A stretch of DNA of 64,000 nt from Moesziomyces globuligerus (GCA_030849465.1 JARVLF010000019.1:372001-436000); one strand, 5' to 3'. Numbered from the stretch's first letter, positions 38,699-49,243 are shown. Made by a program: numbers and translations. The notes: generated by a model not told the origin, from the sequence alone.

Positions 38699-40762
38699 GG
38701 TGAGCAGCGGATACGAGGTGTGGCTTGGTTCTTGCGGCTTGGAGGAGCATCGTGCTGTTTTTGAAGCTGCGTGAAGAGAGCTGTGCGCGTGATCGACCAA
38801 GCGAGCCTGGAACGACGCCGTGTCTACGTTGGCCGATCCGAGGCTGGAGCTTCGAGACGAGATGGACGAGAGATTTGCGGTGGTTCGGAGTGGGGTGTAG
38901 TACTGGGTGTTTTGCGATTTGACCGTGTACGGATTGGGACGCGTGACGACGTAGGGAGCGAGAGCGAACCTGTCAGGGCTGCTCGAGGAGCAGTGAAACG
39001 GATCCTGGTACATGGATGGAGGGAAAGGGTGCAACATGTTGGACGGATGGCCTACAATATGAGAAGCTGCCAGCGAGTGCGTAGGATGGGAGCGAAATTG
39101 GAGGCGATCCGGCGATGGAAGCGGTAGATCAAGGAGTGAAGGTGACGGAATGAAGGCGCGGCAGCGAGTTGACGAAAGCGTTGACGGATCCGCCAGGGTG
39201 GCAAGATGCGGAAAGAGGCTTGAAAGGAGCGGCAGTTCTGCGCTGAGCGAAGCGCAGCTCAAGAGTTGCAGCGAGGAATAAGGTTGATGAAAGTGGCGAG
39301 GAAGGACAGGTGAGAGCAGGACCGAAAGGACAGGCAGGTGCAACGGTTGCTTTAAAGGAATCCGCGATCAACCCACCCAAAGGCGAGGGGATGGGCGAGA
39401 GGAGTCGGCCTCGAGCGACGACTGACAAGCTCTAGCTTGCGCATCCAACTCACACTGTGCATGCAGAGTGGAATCTTGTGCGTAGCTTGGATCGATTGGA
39501 TGGATGCGCTTGGCCAACGTTCTCCAACGGGGCCCGGGCAACACTGGAGCTTGGGCCGTGCAGGTGGGCTTTGTGGATTTCGGCGACTTCCGCAGCAGCA
39601 GAAGAAGAATCAGAAGCAAGAAGCAAGAAGCAATGCCTGCGCTTCGAATGTCCCTCGCTCACCCTGCTTATCGCTTACTGCGCTCCTCCGCACAGATGTA
39701 CACTGCGGCTGAGAGGCACGTGCATGCTGCCCAAGTGCATGTAGGACGCCTTGGATTCATGGCTAACTGTTCATCTGCTGCGCTCGAGCCCCTTCCGTGA
39801 CAGGAGGTCCCGGAAGTAGACCGACTGCACAAGGCAGTGGTGAGCGGCTGACAGATTGCTGATGATGATGAAGCTGCCCGTGGCCATACGGAGCGCTGCT
39901 CAGTGCATTGTGATTGGGTGCGCACACGCCTGCTGTCCAAGCCTTTGGCGCATTCTGGGATTTTGGCCGGCGTATGCCACGACCGCAATCGAGGTGCGTG
40001 TAGTGTATGCGATCGACCGTTGTGTGACGGAGCTGAGATGAAGCAACACAACCGTGCTCATGGGAATTCGAGGAGAAAGGGGAGAAGGCCGAGCCTCTCG
40101 GCGTGCGCCCCTGGAGGGTCCCACCGCTGAGCAGCTGACCCAGTGCCTTGCCGTCTTGCCGCCTCTTTCCTTGCCAGGTCGTGTGATGGCGGGAAGAGGC
40201 GTCGGCGTTGTGCCTCACGGTACGATGAGGGGTTTCACACTATCCCGTGCATGATTCATGGCGAAGCATGAGGTGATGCTCGCTGGCCAGAGGCGAGAAG
40301 CCTGCAAAGGTTCCGCGTCAGTCTCTCGAAATTGTGCCTCTCCGTGCCGTCCAGCTTGAAACGGTGGCATGGAAAAGTAAGCTTTTGAAAATTGAGCTAA
40401 AATCGTGGTCACAAAAGGCGCCCTTTTGCAAGACTTTGAAAGTGTTAGGCCTAGTCCTTACTCGCTGTTGGTCATGCGCGCCAACGGACGCGTGTGCAGC
40501 CGCGCTGGTTGGGGCCAAAACACCGCATGTTGGGCTGGCATGAGAAGAGCCAGGCGTGCGCGCAGTGTTGTGAGGGTGAGTTGTGTTGCTTGCGCCCAAG
40601 TTGGAGACCAACACTTGCGCAGCGGTGCAACATGCATTCGAAAGTAACGCTCACAGTCGAGAATTTGCGCTCGCTGGCACTGCACGAGGAGCACAGAGTT
40701 GGTCGCACCGACGCTTTGGCCTTCCATCCTTCTGACCACCATCCACCTCTAAGATCGCAACC
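38699..40762. promoter_or_regulatory. Gene-poor divergent region
   Basis: About 2.1 kb between two divergent genes (the first 345 bp may be extra N-terminal coding sequence of the gene to the left). It contains a 7-bp repeat at 39613-39633 and an AT-rich island near 40371-40448. Open frames are short, overlapping and without motifs. Confidence 0.4.
39613..39633. repeat. 7-bp tandem repeat (GAAGCAA x3)
   Basis: Three perfect consecutive copies of GAAGCAA in a gene-poor stretch. Simple-sequence repeat only. Confidence 0.8.
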
Positions 40763-41680
40763 ATGGCTTCCTTCACACCCAACGCAAACTTCGACCGCGA
40801 AAACTCCAACCCCAAGGACTGGGCATACCATCTCGGTAAGTGGGCCGGCGTGGTCGCACCAGCTCGACTACGAACGTGCTGCTGACCTTGGGTTGTCTTG
40901 ATCTGGACGCGTTGCCGTTGCAACAGGATGCTTGCCGCAGAAGCACCACATCGTCTTCACCAAGGAGGACTTTGTCGCCTTCCTCAAGCAGCACAACGTG
41001 CACGTGGGCCCGAACTTCACCGAGCTCTCGCGGTTGCCCAAGTAAGTCGCTTTTGCGTACATCGCATCTCATTTCTCATCAGCGTGTGCTGTGACTGAAC
41101 AGCCGTCGTTCATCTCCCCCTCCTTGCCCGCAGATATGCCACGATCGGCAAGCTGACCTTCTCCGAGGATGCTGGCGCACCAGCGGCCGGGCCTGCAGCA
41201 GCAGCTGTCCAGGCATCGCAGCTGCCCCAGCAGCAGCAGGATCAGGCTGTCGAGCCCGCCCGAGCCGGCTCCAACGATGCCAACGTCGTGTACACGAGCT
41301 CGGGCGAGGTCTTCCGTCCCAGCCGCAAGGTGCGACAGCTTCCCGGAGGCGGCTCTGCACAAGTGACGGCGCTGTTTGGCAGCGAAGCCGTCGAAGAGGA
41401 CGAGCCCTTGCCAGCTCCAGCTCGTAGGGCCCCGGTACCCGTGGCTGCTCCGGCTACAGATCAGTTCGAGCCGCTGGGTGCTGCACCTGCTCGTCGTGTC
41501 GCGAGCGGCAACGTCGCCGCCGCCCAGGAGTCGCACTTCTACGACGATGCGAGCGCGGAAAAGGTGGGCGTGTACGAGGGCGTGCGTAACGACGCCGTCA
41601 TGAACAACGGCTTCCGCCCCACCCGCCGTGTCCGCGTGCCCGGCGGAACCGGTGGTCTCTCGAGCATCACCTTTGACTAG
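40763..41680 (+). CDS. SPIRAL1/HN1-like protein (tentative)
   Basis: Three exons (40763-40835, 40927-41041, 41134-41680) give 244 residues. Introns begin GTAAGT and end AACAG and CGCAG; phases are 1 and 2 and all junctions keep the frame. The start lies in AACCATGG. N-terminal part: NFDRENSNPKDWAYHLGCLP and HHIVFTKEDFVAFLKQHNV. After an Ala/Gln-rich linker come two related motifs, VFRPSRKVRQLPGGGSAQ...LFG (~172) and GFRPTRRVRVPGGTGGL at the C-terminus. They resemble the RPSxKVxxxPGGGSSLxxLFG motif of SPIRAL1 microtubule proteins and the animal HN1/Jupiter family. I infer a microtubule-linked role only weakly. The gene structure itself is strong. Confidence 0.8.
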
Positions 41681-43207
41681 ATCAGCCCGACAGTCGCGAC
41701 TCGGAGCAGCGTCGTTTCTCGCCAGCTTGCTTCTCATATACCCTTCAATGGTAGCCGTTTCATTCTCTAGAGCCTACTTAAAGTCCAAGGAGCTTTACCA
41801 TAGCGAGTGCACCAGTGACAGTGTCCCTAGGAAGGAAGGCAGACTGAGGTGAAGATCTGACGATCCTATGGGGACGATCGGCAATGGATCGGGATCGGCT
41901 CGAGGGGCATGGAACGAGGCTCGGGACGCGCTGTGGCGCGGAATTCGGAACGGAGCGTTGCAGGCCGCGTGTGCAAAGCCGCTGCCGAGAAGTCACGAAA
42001 AATTGCGGGGAATCGAGACGTGCTGCGGTGCAAGGTGATCCGCTCCTTATGCATCTGTGCGACGACAAGGCGGTGTGCATGAGGACATCGACCACGGATG
42101 CTTTCGGTGCGCCAGAAGGGTGTCACATGGACGTGTCATCGTTTCCCCACTTTGCGCGTGTCGCGGACACGGATCCAACACCCATCGCAGACCCATCGCG
42201 TCAGCCTTGTGTCGCCACCGAGATGCGGGCGAAAAGAGGTCCGTGGCGGGCAGAGGCGCCACCACCTGCAAGCGCTTGTTGCAAGGCACGCTCACATCGC
42301 CTCATTTCGGATCGTCAAGTTTGGCAAGCGACGGCTGCTGCCATTGCACTTGGACCTCATTCATCTCGGCTTGGTCGCTGGGTCGCATTGGCAATTTGCT
42401 AGACATCGGCGCACAAGGCAACTGCGTGCTCGTGCTCGTGCAATAAAGTATGACCAGCGTCTCAGATTCGCTGCTCCTGCATCATGAAGCTGCAGCGGCT
42501 GCGTCCCCGCCATGGAAATTGCCGTTTTAATTTTGGCTCCGCTTTGGCCTGTCAGAGCCTACACTGATCAACTGGCTTGGACTCCCGGACTGATTTGGCA
42601 TTCCATGGAACGTCCGCCGTCCAGTTCCGCGCTCCCCGCGACCCGTCGAGCCTCTCTGCACCTCCTCACGGGCCTGCCTAACCGAGACCGTCCTCATACC
42701 GTGCTGCATGGCTATGCAATTGGCGCTTGCCTTGTCTTGCCTTGGTCGCAACCCACTCGAGCTCTCCCCGTCGCAGATGACAGCTTCGTCCGCCATGCCT
42801 CCATCCTTAAAAGCACTTTGCCTACTCCACAGACCCTCTGGCCTCATCTCCTTTTCCTACGCCATCCTTCCCTTCTCTCCCCACCTTTCCCGTTGCTTGG
42901 CGCCAGGGTGTCCGACTCACGCCTCTCACCGCCCTCCCCATCCATCCCCTGGAGTCGGAAGGTTCCTACTCCCCCTCCTCCCTTGCCTGGAACGACCCCT
43001 GTCTCGCCCTTGATCCGGCCCGCGGCCCAAGGCATCGCCACACCGCCAGCCTCCCGAACTCGGTTCTGTTCACCTGCACGTCTCCAGTCCCAGTCACAGT
43101 CGCTAGACGTGATCGTCATCCTTGCCGTCGTACTCCCATCGTCTTGAACTCGACGACGTCACAGCCGAATCGACTCGATCGTCTCGCTGCGTACGCCATC
43201 GTTCAAC
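41681..43207. promoter_or_regulatory. Intergenic region upstream of carboxylesterase
   Basis: 1.5 kb. The 3' third (about 42800-43130) is pyrimidine-rich, likely leader of the carboxylesterase gene. No RNA gene, repeat or supported ORF; the open frames are Arg/Cys/Ser/Pro-rich and motif-free. Confidence 0.4.
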
Positions 43208-45412
43208 ATGAAGATGTTCTCTTCCACCGTCGGAGGCATCGTCGGAGCCCTCGCCCTCGGCAGCCAGATCGTCGGTGCGATCCCCTTCTTCTCGGAGCGC
43301 GACAATGCTCCCAGCTCCGGCGCTGCCCCTAGCCAAGCTCGACTCGGCCCGGTTCACATCCTGTATCAGAATGACCTGAGCACCAACGCCTCCACCGGTG
43401 CGCTCCTGCTGCCCAACTCTGTGGGCGCCGACAGCGCCGCCCAGGTGTGCGAGCAGATTGGCGAAAAGCTCTTCCCGCTCGACAGCTCGCTGCAGGGCGG
43501 CATTGGCTCGGACCTCGTCGACCAGTTCAACTACCTCCGCTACGCAGGCACCATCGGCTGGTACGACACCTTCTGGCTCGACAACGGCGCCAATGTCGCT
43601 GCCTACAAGGCCAGCAGAGGCTCCGTCCGACCTTTCGGCCAGGGCGAGAAGCTCGGAGTTCTCTGCACCCACTCGGCCGCCCCCGCTACCGTGCCCCGCG
43701 CCAACCCGTACGCCAACGTCAGCCCCACCGACAAGCTCATCACCGTCCAGACTCGCGACTACACGGTCACCGGCTACCGCGACCGACGCTCCTTCCGCTT
43801 CCTCGGCATTCCCTTCGGTGATGCTCCCGTCGGCTCCAAGCGATTCATGCACGCCACTCCCTACACGGGCAACAAGATGATCGACGCCACCAACTACCGC
43901 AATGCTTGCGTCCAGTCCACCACTCCCCTTGGTCCCATGCCTGTTGGTGAGGACTGCTTGAACCTGAACATCTACACTCCGACTCTTGGCGCCTACGACC
44001 GCAAGAGCCTCAAGCCCGTGCTCGTCTCCATCTACGGCGGCTCCTTCACCAGCGGCCGCAACTCGCTTCACTCCTACGACGGCGGCAATCTCGCCTCGCG
44101 CTCAGACATCGTCGTCGTCACCATCAACTACCGTCTCGGCGCGCTCGGCTGGCTCGCCTCGGGCAAGGATCTCCCCGGTAACGCTGGTCTCAGCGACCAG
44201 ATCCTCGCGCTCAAGTGGGTACGCGAGCACATCGCTGCATTCGGCGGCGACCCCAACCGGATCACCATCGGCGGAGAGTCCGCTGGCGCCCAGAGCATCT
44301 CGGCCCTCATCGCCAGTTCGGCAGCAAAGGGCCTCTTCCACGGCGCCTTCATGCTCTCCAACCCCTGGGTCCCCTGGGTCAAGCGCTCCGTCCAGTCCAA
44401 GTTCATTACCCCCGCCCTCGCTACCAGCCTTGGATGCCCCACGAGCGGTCAGGAGATGGTTCAGTGTCTCCAGAAGGTCAGCGACCCTGCGACGTTCGTC
44501 CAGGGCAGCACGTTCACCAACGCGACGAACGCGATCACGGCGGCGCTGACCAAGGTCGCCGGTTCCAGCCCGTTCAGTGCCTCGATCGAGCCTTTCCTGC
44601 CCACGCCCGACGGCCTGATCGATGACCAGTTCTTCTACCTCGCTGGCAACGGCACCATTCCCAACAACGTTCCCGTGCTCGTCGGTACCACCTCGGGCGA
44701 GGGCTCTCTCTTCGTATACTCGCTGTTCAACCAGACGATCCCCAACATGCAGCCCGCGCTGGACAAGGCCTTCTCCGCCCTCTACTCTCCCGACTTTATC
44801 GCCAAGATCGACGCCTCGGGCTTCTTCAAGCTGGACGAGCGAATCGGGGACTCGGTGCGCGAGAACGTCGCTGCGGCCTTCACGTACAACTTCTTCACGT
44901 GCCCGACGCAGCGCATCATGGACATGGCGCAGCAGACCGGCCAATTCCCCCAGGTCTACCTCTACGAGACGCAGTCTGGCTACCCGGACACCGTCGGTGT
45001 TCCGGAAAAGTGCGCTCCGGAGGGCATCGGCCTCGAGGTCTGCCACAGCGACGACATCAAGTCGGTCTGGGGCTCGCTCAACTACGAGGGCATCGAGGTC
45101 AGTCAGCAGTACCTCGACTTTGTTGCCTACAATGCGGATGCCTTCAGCGCGTTTGTGCGCAAGGGATCGCCCAACCCCTCGCAGGAATACCTGCGCGCCC
45201 GAGGAAGGAGCTACACCTACACCCAGAAGGTGCAGAACTACAACAAGTGGCAGGCCTTCAACGGCCCCCTCCTTCAGAAGGAGGAGTTCAAGACCCAGTA
45301 CCTCTCCGCACCCGCCGGCATCCGCAACGGCGCCATCCCGCACAGAGACGTCTGCGACTTCTTCTACAACAACGGAAAACTCACCTACCAACTCCTCAAC
45401 AACGCTCTCTAA
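43208..45412 (+). CDS. Secreted type-B carboxylesterase/lipase
   Basis: 734 residues, intronless. The N-terminus (MKMFSSTVGGIVGALALGSQ...GA) is a signal peptide. An N-terminal domain (~45-175; GPVHILYQNDLSTNASTGAL) precedes the alpha/beta-hydrolase, a layout I associate with a group of fungal secreted esterases. Hydrolase signatures: FLGIPFGDAPVG, GEDCLNLNIYTP (type-B signature 2), oxyanion-region YGGSF, the nucleophile elbow GGESAGA with Ser358, acidic residue Glu498 in TTSGEGSLF, and His613 in EVCHSDDIKSVWG. A complete triad suggests an active secreted esterase; the substrate is unknown. Its neighbours downstream are six small secreted proteins, so a role outside the cell or at the plant surface is plausible but inferred. 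Confidence 0.9.
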   Translation: MKMFSSTVGGIVGALALGSQIVGAIPFFSERDNAPSSGAAPSQARLGPVHILYQNDLSTNASTGALLLPNSVGADSAAQVCEQIGEKLFPLDSSLQGGIGSDLVDQFNYLRYAGTIGWYDTFWLDNGANVAAYKASRGSVRPFGQGEKLGVLCTHSAAPATVPRANPYANVSPTDKLITVQTRDYTVTGYRDRRSFRFLGIPFGDAPVGSKRFMHATPYTGNKMIDATNYRNACVQSTTPLGPMPVGEDCLNLNIYTPTLGAYDRKSLKPVLVSIYGGSFTSGRNSLHSYDGGNLASRSDIVVVTINYRLGALGWLASGKDLPGNAGLSDQILALKWVREHIAAFGGDPNRITIGGESAGAQSISALIASSAAKGLFHGAFMLSNPWVPWVKRSVQSKFITPALATSLGCPTSGQEMVQCLQKVSDPATFVQGSTFTNATNAITAALTKVAGSSPFSASIEPFLPTPDGLIDDQFFYLAGNGTIPNNVPVLVGTTSGEGSLFVYSLFNQTIPNMQPALDKAFSALYSPDFIAKIDASGFFKLDERIGDSVRENVAAAFTYNFFTCPTQRIMDMAQQTGQFPQVYLYETQSGYPDTVGVPEKCAPEGIGLEVCHSDDIKSVWGSLNYEGIEVSQQYLDFVAYNADAFSAFVRKGSPNPSQEYLRARGRSYTYTQKVQNYNKWQAFNGPLLQKEEFKTQYLSAPAGIRNGAIPHRDVCDFFYNNGKLTYQLLNNAL

Positions 45413-45722
45413 CCTCCACCCAAGATCACGGGACTCGACGTTGCTCCACGCCCCCTTAGCGCCCAATGGAGCGGCGAAGCATCTCTCTCGTTCGTCCCAC
45501 TCTCTCCCTCCCCATTTCCCCCTTTCTCAAAGGTCCCTGGACGCCGCGTGGAATCTGTGTGATATCATGCAATCTCATCGAGCTTCCTCATCACAAAGAG
45601 ACCGAGCGAGACTGATGAGAAGGAATGGATGGAGTAGAAGCATTGAGGCTAGGATTATCTCGCAGGAGGATGAGGTGGGATGAAGGCGGTGCTGGGTGAG
45701 GGGCTCGATCGAGGGGACAATT
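45413..45722. other. Intergenic region before the secreted-protein array
   Basis: About 310 bp after the carboxylesterase stop; pyrimidine-rich at first (ctctctccctccccatttcccc near 45499). No gene seen. Confidence 0.4.
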
Positions 45723-45822
45723 GATGGCAAGCCCACCATGGGCGGCTCCTTGATCCGCGGATCCGGAGCTTCTTTCCGAGGCACAAGAGTTCAAGTCTAC
45801 TGATGAACACACGCGGATAAAA
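45723..45822 (+). promoter_or_regulatory. Promoter elements of secreted paralog 1
   Basis: GATGGCAAGCCCAC at 45723-45736 is identical to a 14-mer upstream of paralog 2. A TATA-like GATAAAAAGG sits at 45815-45824 (core ATAAAAA 45816-45822), about 70 bp before the ATG. Confidence 0.55.
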
Positions 45823-45892
45823 AGGAGCACCTCTTTCCCCTTTGCTTGCCCAGCAACCTCGATCCTCCCAACTCACCAGCTCCTTCTCTAAG

Positions 45893-46449
45893 ATGCAGAT
45901 CTGCAAGCTGCTCTCCGTCGTGATCCTAGCTGGCGTTGCTCATGCTGTAAGTCTCGCACGTCCATGGAAGGATCGCTTGCGTGGTGCCTGACCCACCTCG
46001 CTGCTCTCACCATATCTATAGGTAGCTTTGGAGCGTCGCAGGGAAAGTCGAAGCGCTTGCATCCTGAGGGAAGCTCAGCAGACAGCCAGAGACGCGCCCG
46101 CTGGCAAGGCCGACGTCGCGATTTGTTACCATGGCGGAAACAACGCCTACGACGCTAACTCCAGCATGCACAAGGATAGCGAGCACTTCGGTGGCCTGCG
46201 CTGGACTCAATGCGGCAAAATCGGGTGAGTCGAGTGTGATGAGCGTAGTGGCTGGACATGCGTGTGCAGCGTACTGAAATCTTTCCTTTTCTTTACAGTC
46301 TCGACTGCTTCTGGATGACAGGCGACAACAAATTCAGATTCTATGGCGATGGCGGGTCCGACAACATCGCCATCGTGTACAAGAACAACAACTGCGTTTA
46401 CAACCGCGACGCCAAGTCCGTCACTTGCTATACGTCCGGCGAGTGGTAG
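45893..46449 (+). CDS. Small secreted Cys-rich protein, array member 1
   Basis: Three exons (45893-45946, 46022-46224, 46299-46449) give 135 residues. Exon 1 is exactly the signal peptide MQICKLLSVVILAGVAHA. Introns are GTAAGT...CTATAG (phase 0) and GTGAGT...TTACAG (phase 2). The mature protein starts VALERRRESRSAC, with an Arg-Arg site that a Kex2-type protease could cut. Six cysteines follow the family pattern: SAC, AICYHG, TQCG, LDCFW, NNCVY, VTCY. The segment LDCFWMTGDNKFRFYGDGGS then DNIAIVYK is the best conserved part. It is a candidate effector by size, secretion, cysteine content and tandem setting. I recognise no enzymatic motif and cannot name the family; similarity in organisation to smut effector clusters such as Mig2 is suggestive only. 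Confidence 0.88.
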
Positions 46450-46853
46450 CGCTCGACAGGTCCTCAGCCTTTACCTGCCGGTGGCCAGGATTACCCATGT
46501 CAAGGAACCCTCCATGCTTCAGGATGTCTATCAGCCGCGGCTAGAGTCCTTTTCTAATATCGTGCTGCCTAGTGAACGTGTATCAGGGCCAGAGGCGATG
46601 AGGCTCCCTTGCTCCCGGTATACAAGAGCCCGGCACGGTCAGAGGTCTCACTGTCGAGAAAGCGGGTTTCATATGGCTTCGACTGAAATAAGAGGGGTGC
46701 AGCCGCAGCTGCGCCCAGACAATACAATTAGCAAGGCTCGAACCTCCAAGATATCTGCAACGCGTGACTGAACGAGACGTGAACATGTGATACAATGAGT
46801 TCGAGCGAAGGCGTGGATTGTAGCGTAGCGTGTGGTTTGAGAACAGCTCAGCC

Positions 46854-46941
46854 GATGGCAAGCCCACATTAACTTTCCTTGAGCCCACCGGCCCCGCTCC
46901 TGCACACTATGCGAGGTCGCCGAGTAGCTTGTGGTATAAAA
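46854..46941 (+). promoter_or_regulatory. Promoter elements of secreted paralog 2
   Basis: GATGGCAAGCCCAC at 46854-46867 starts a ~43-bp block that also aligns with 49178-49220 upstream of paralog 4 (shared CTTTCC and GCCCACCGGCCC). The TATA box TATAAAA is at 46935-46941, 77 bp before the ATG. Apart from this, the 568 bp between paralogs 1 and 2 hold nothing I can call. Confidence 0.6.
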
Positions 46942-47017
46942 CGTCTTTGTGTGCTCGCTCGTGCAGCCCCGACCACCTCAAGTGCCCGTACCAGCCCTGA
47001 GATTCTCCCTCTGAAAG

Positions 47018-47580
47018 ATGCAGACCTTCAAGCTCCTCTTCGCCTTCGCTGTCCTGCTTGGTGTCGCTCGTGCGGTGAGTTTCTCGCTTCCGTGCGACGG
47101 TCGCCCGTTCCTTCGCCGACTCTGACTGCTTCCCGCCCTCCTACTACCATTTCACGAACGCTTGGAGCGTCGCCAGGATGATGTAGCCGATTGCATCAAG
47201 AAAGAGGCTTGGCGAACCGCCGACATGGCGCCGCGTGGCAAACCCGATGTTGCCATCTGCTACCACGGCAGGAACAGTGCCTATGAGAAGTCTGACACGA
47301 CGCAGAAGGATGCGGACCACTTTGGCGGTCTGCGCTGGACCCAATGTGGCAACGTAGGGTAAGTACGACACCCTCTGCCTTCGTACGTGTACGCCATGCT
47401 AAGCCCTTCCCCTCCTTTGCTACGCTCAGTCTGGACTGCTTCTGGATGAAGGGCGACAACTTGTTCCGCTACTACGGCGACTCTTCGCCCGACAGCCTCG
47501 CCGTCATCTTTCTCAGCGACAAGTGCGAGCATAATGCGCAGTTCCAGTTCGTCAACTGCTGGGCGGTGAAGGAATGGTAG
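47018..47580 (+). CDS. Small secreted Cys-rich protein, array member 2 (altered splice acceptor)
   Basis: Exon 1, 47018-47074, is the 19-residue signal peptide MQTFKLLFAFAVLLGVARA. Exon 3 is 47430-47580. The ancestral acceptor before exon 2 should end at 47155 (exon 2 would then be 203 nt, as in members 1 and 5), but the dinucleotide there is AC, not AG. The next AG (TTGGAG, ending 47167) is in frame and gives exon 2 as 47168-47358 and a 132-residue protein starting RRQDDVADC after the signal peptide. The six cysteines are kept (ADC, AICYHG, TQCG, LDCFW, DKCEH, VNCW). The C-terminal part (YGDSSPDSLAVIFLSDKCEH) is the most divergent of the six. Probably still functional, though decay cannot be excluded. 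Confidence 0.78.
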
Positions 47581-48127
47581 GGCCAGACAAGAGCCTTCCC
47601 ACATAGCAGGTCGCTTGCCGAGCACGTCTCAGGCAGCCAGCTCGATTAGTCACAGAAGGTCACAGCGCTTCCAAGCCTTACTGCGGTAGGACTTGATCAT
47701 TGTACTCCTTCGCAAATGAGTGCCAAGCCTGAAAGTGATATAGTTGCCCTCGCTTGCGGTCCTGTCGAGCACGATGAGTCTCATTACTGACGACTAAAGC
47801 GCCTATGGAGGTTCAGCGTCGAGGTGAAGGGAGAGAAGCGAACCTCTGCTGATGATGACACACGAAGGCGAAGCTCGGTGAGCAATAATGTGAGTGGGAC
47901 CACCAACGACGAACCAAATGGATTCCCTCGAAGTACCAACTCACGTTCCCACCAGAGCCGTTATAGTCAACCGAGCATCGGTACCCGGACCGTGAGAGTC
48001 TGCTAAGCATTTGCCTGCTTCCTCGCCCTACCAGAACCGGAACTGCATGAACGAGAACAGAGAATATGCTGAGTATCAGCCTGCTTCCCAATCAGAATCG
48101 CGAGACATGGCCAAGCATCTCACGGGG

Positions 48128-48133
48128 ATAAAA
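48128..48133 (+). promoter_or_regulatory. TATA-like box of secreted paralog 3
   Basis: GGATAAAACGG with ATAAAA at 48128-48133, about 70 bp before the ATG. The GCAAGCCCAC element is not evident here; only GGCCAAGCATC is seen near 48110. The remaining 620 bp between paralogs 2 and 3 hold nothing else. Confidence 0.5.
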
Positions 48134-48200
48134 CGGAGCAGGTCCCTACCTGCTCTCGGCCCAAGAGCCCCTCACTGCCCTGACCAGCTCCCCTCTCAAG

Positions 48201-48781
48201 ATGCAGATCTTCAAGTCACTGTCCGTCTTGATCCTGCTTGGCTTCGCTTATGCAGTAAGTGCCCTTGCCGGTTCATAAGCTCTCGCGTCTGCGCAAGGAA
48301 AGATCGGCTGTTTCCTTACAATTTGCCACTCCACACATGGTTCGACAGGACCCCTTTGACCGCCGCGATGAAAGTCGAAGCGAATGCATCCTGAAGGAAG
48401 CAAAGAGAACCGCAGAACTTGCGCAGCCTGACAAGTTTGACGCAGCCATCTGCTACCACGGCCGAAACAGTGCCTCGGACAAGAACGACCAACACATGTA
48501 CAAGGACGCCAACAGCTTTGGTGGTCTGCGCTCGACTCGATGCGGCAAGGACGTCGGGTGAGTTGAACGTGAGCTTCTTCTCTGTCGTGTCCCGCTTCTC
48601 TGACCTTGCCCATCTCTGGGGTATTAGTCTGGACTGCTTCTGGATCAGAGGCGATAATACGTTCACGTACTACGATGAGGGCGGAGAGGACAACATCGCC
48701 ATCGTGTACCGCGCTCACAGCGACTGCCAGTACAAGCTGGATAAGAAAGAAGTTACATGCTACATGGTCAGCAGGTGGTAG
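48201..48781 (+). CDS. Small secreted Cys-rich protein, array member 3
   Basis: Exons 48201-48254, 48349-48557 and 48628-48781 give 138 residues. The signal peptide exon encodes MQIFKSLSVLILLGFAYA. Introns are GTAAGT...CGACAG (phase 0) and GTGAGT...TATTAG (phase 2), as in the paralogs. The mature protein begins DPFDRRDESRSEC; six cysteines follow (SEC, AICYHG, TRCG, LDCFW, SDCQY, VTCY). It has a slightly longer middle (KNDQHMYKDANSFGGLRSTR) and the conserved LDCFWIRGDNTFTYYDEGGE then DNIAIVYR. Candidate secreted effector; no catalytic motif seen. Confidence 0.87.
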
Positions 48782-49177
48782 CGTTTGATAGACCTAGAGC
48801 CTGTCCAGACGGTGATATATCGGTTCGAGGCACACGGTTCAGCTTCCGCAGCGCTAAAGCACGCTCCTGCAATTGTAGTGTCAACATCGTGCTGTCCACT
48901 GAATGGGCGCCAAGGCCGAAGGCAAGGAGGATGACTGCGCTCACAGTGCAGCTGCTCAGCACAGTTGACATCGTCGGACTGATATGACGTGGGATGCCCA
49001 GCCTGACGTGAAAGAATAGAAGCGCGGTCCCACCCCTTTGCAAGCTAAGCCCACTCATCTGCACCGCTGCGCCCGATTCTGCCCTCCCACCCAAACTCGG
49101 AAGGCAGGATCCGCATGGCGCCACTGGAAGAGGTGGGCTGAAAGCAGGTGTCGGTGAGAGTCACGATCAGGTAGCCT

Positions 49178-49243
49178 GATGGCGAGCCCTCAGGAGCTTT
49201 CCCTTCGCCCACCGGCCCGACCTTGCCCAGTCACGGATAAATA
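49178..49243 (+). promoter_or_regulatory. Promoter elements of secreted paralog 4
   Basis: GATGGCGAGCCCT and the following block to GCCCACCGGCCC (49178-49220) align with the block upstream of paralog 2. The TATA-like GGATAAATA ends at 49243, about 63 bp before the ATG. No other feature in the 524 bp between paralogs 3 and 4. Confidence 0.55.

Noticed and set aside
41884..43147. Open frames upstream of the carboxylesterase
   Set aside because: Arg/Cys/Ser/Pro-rich translations of leader-like sequence without domains.
44102..45466. 454-residue open frame antisense to the carboxylesterase
   Set aside because: Shadow frame; the sense frame has a full catalytic triad and signal peptide.
47018..47580. 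Array member 2 as a pseudogene
   Set aside because: The ancestral acceptor is lost, but an in-frame AG restores an open frame with all six cysteines and the signal peptide, so a working gene is the simpler reading.
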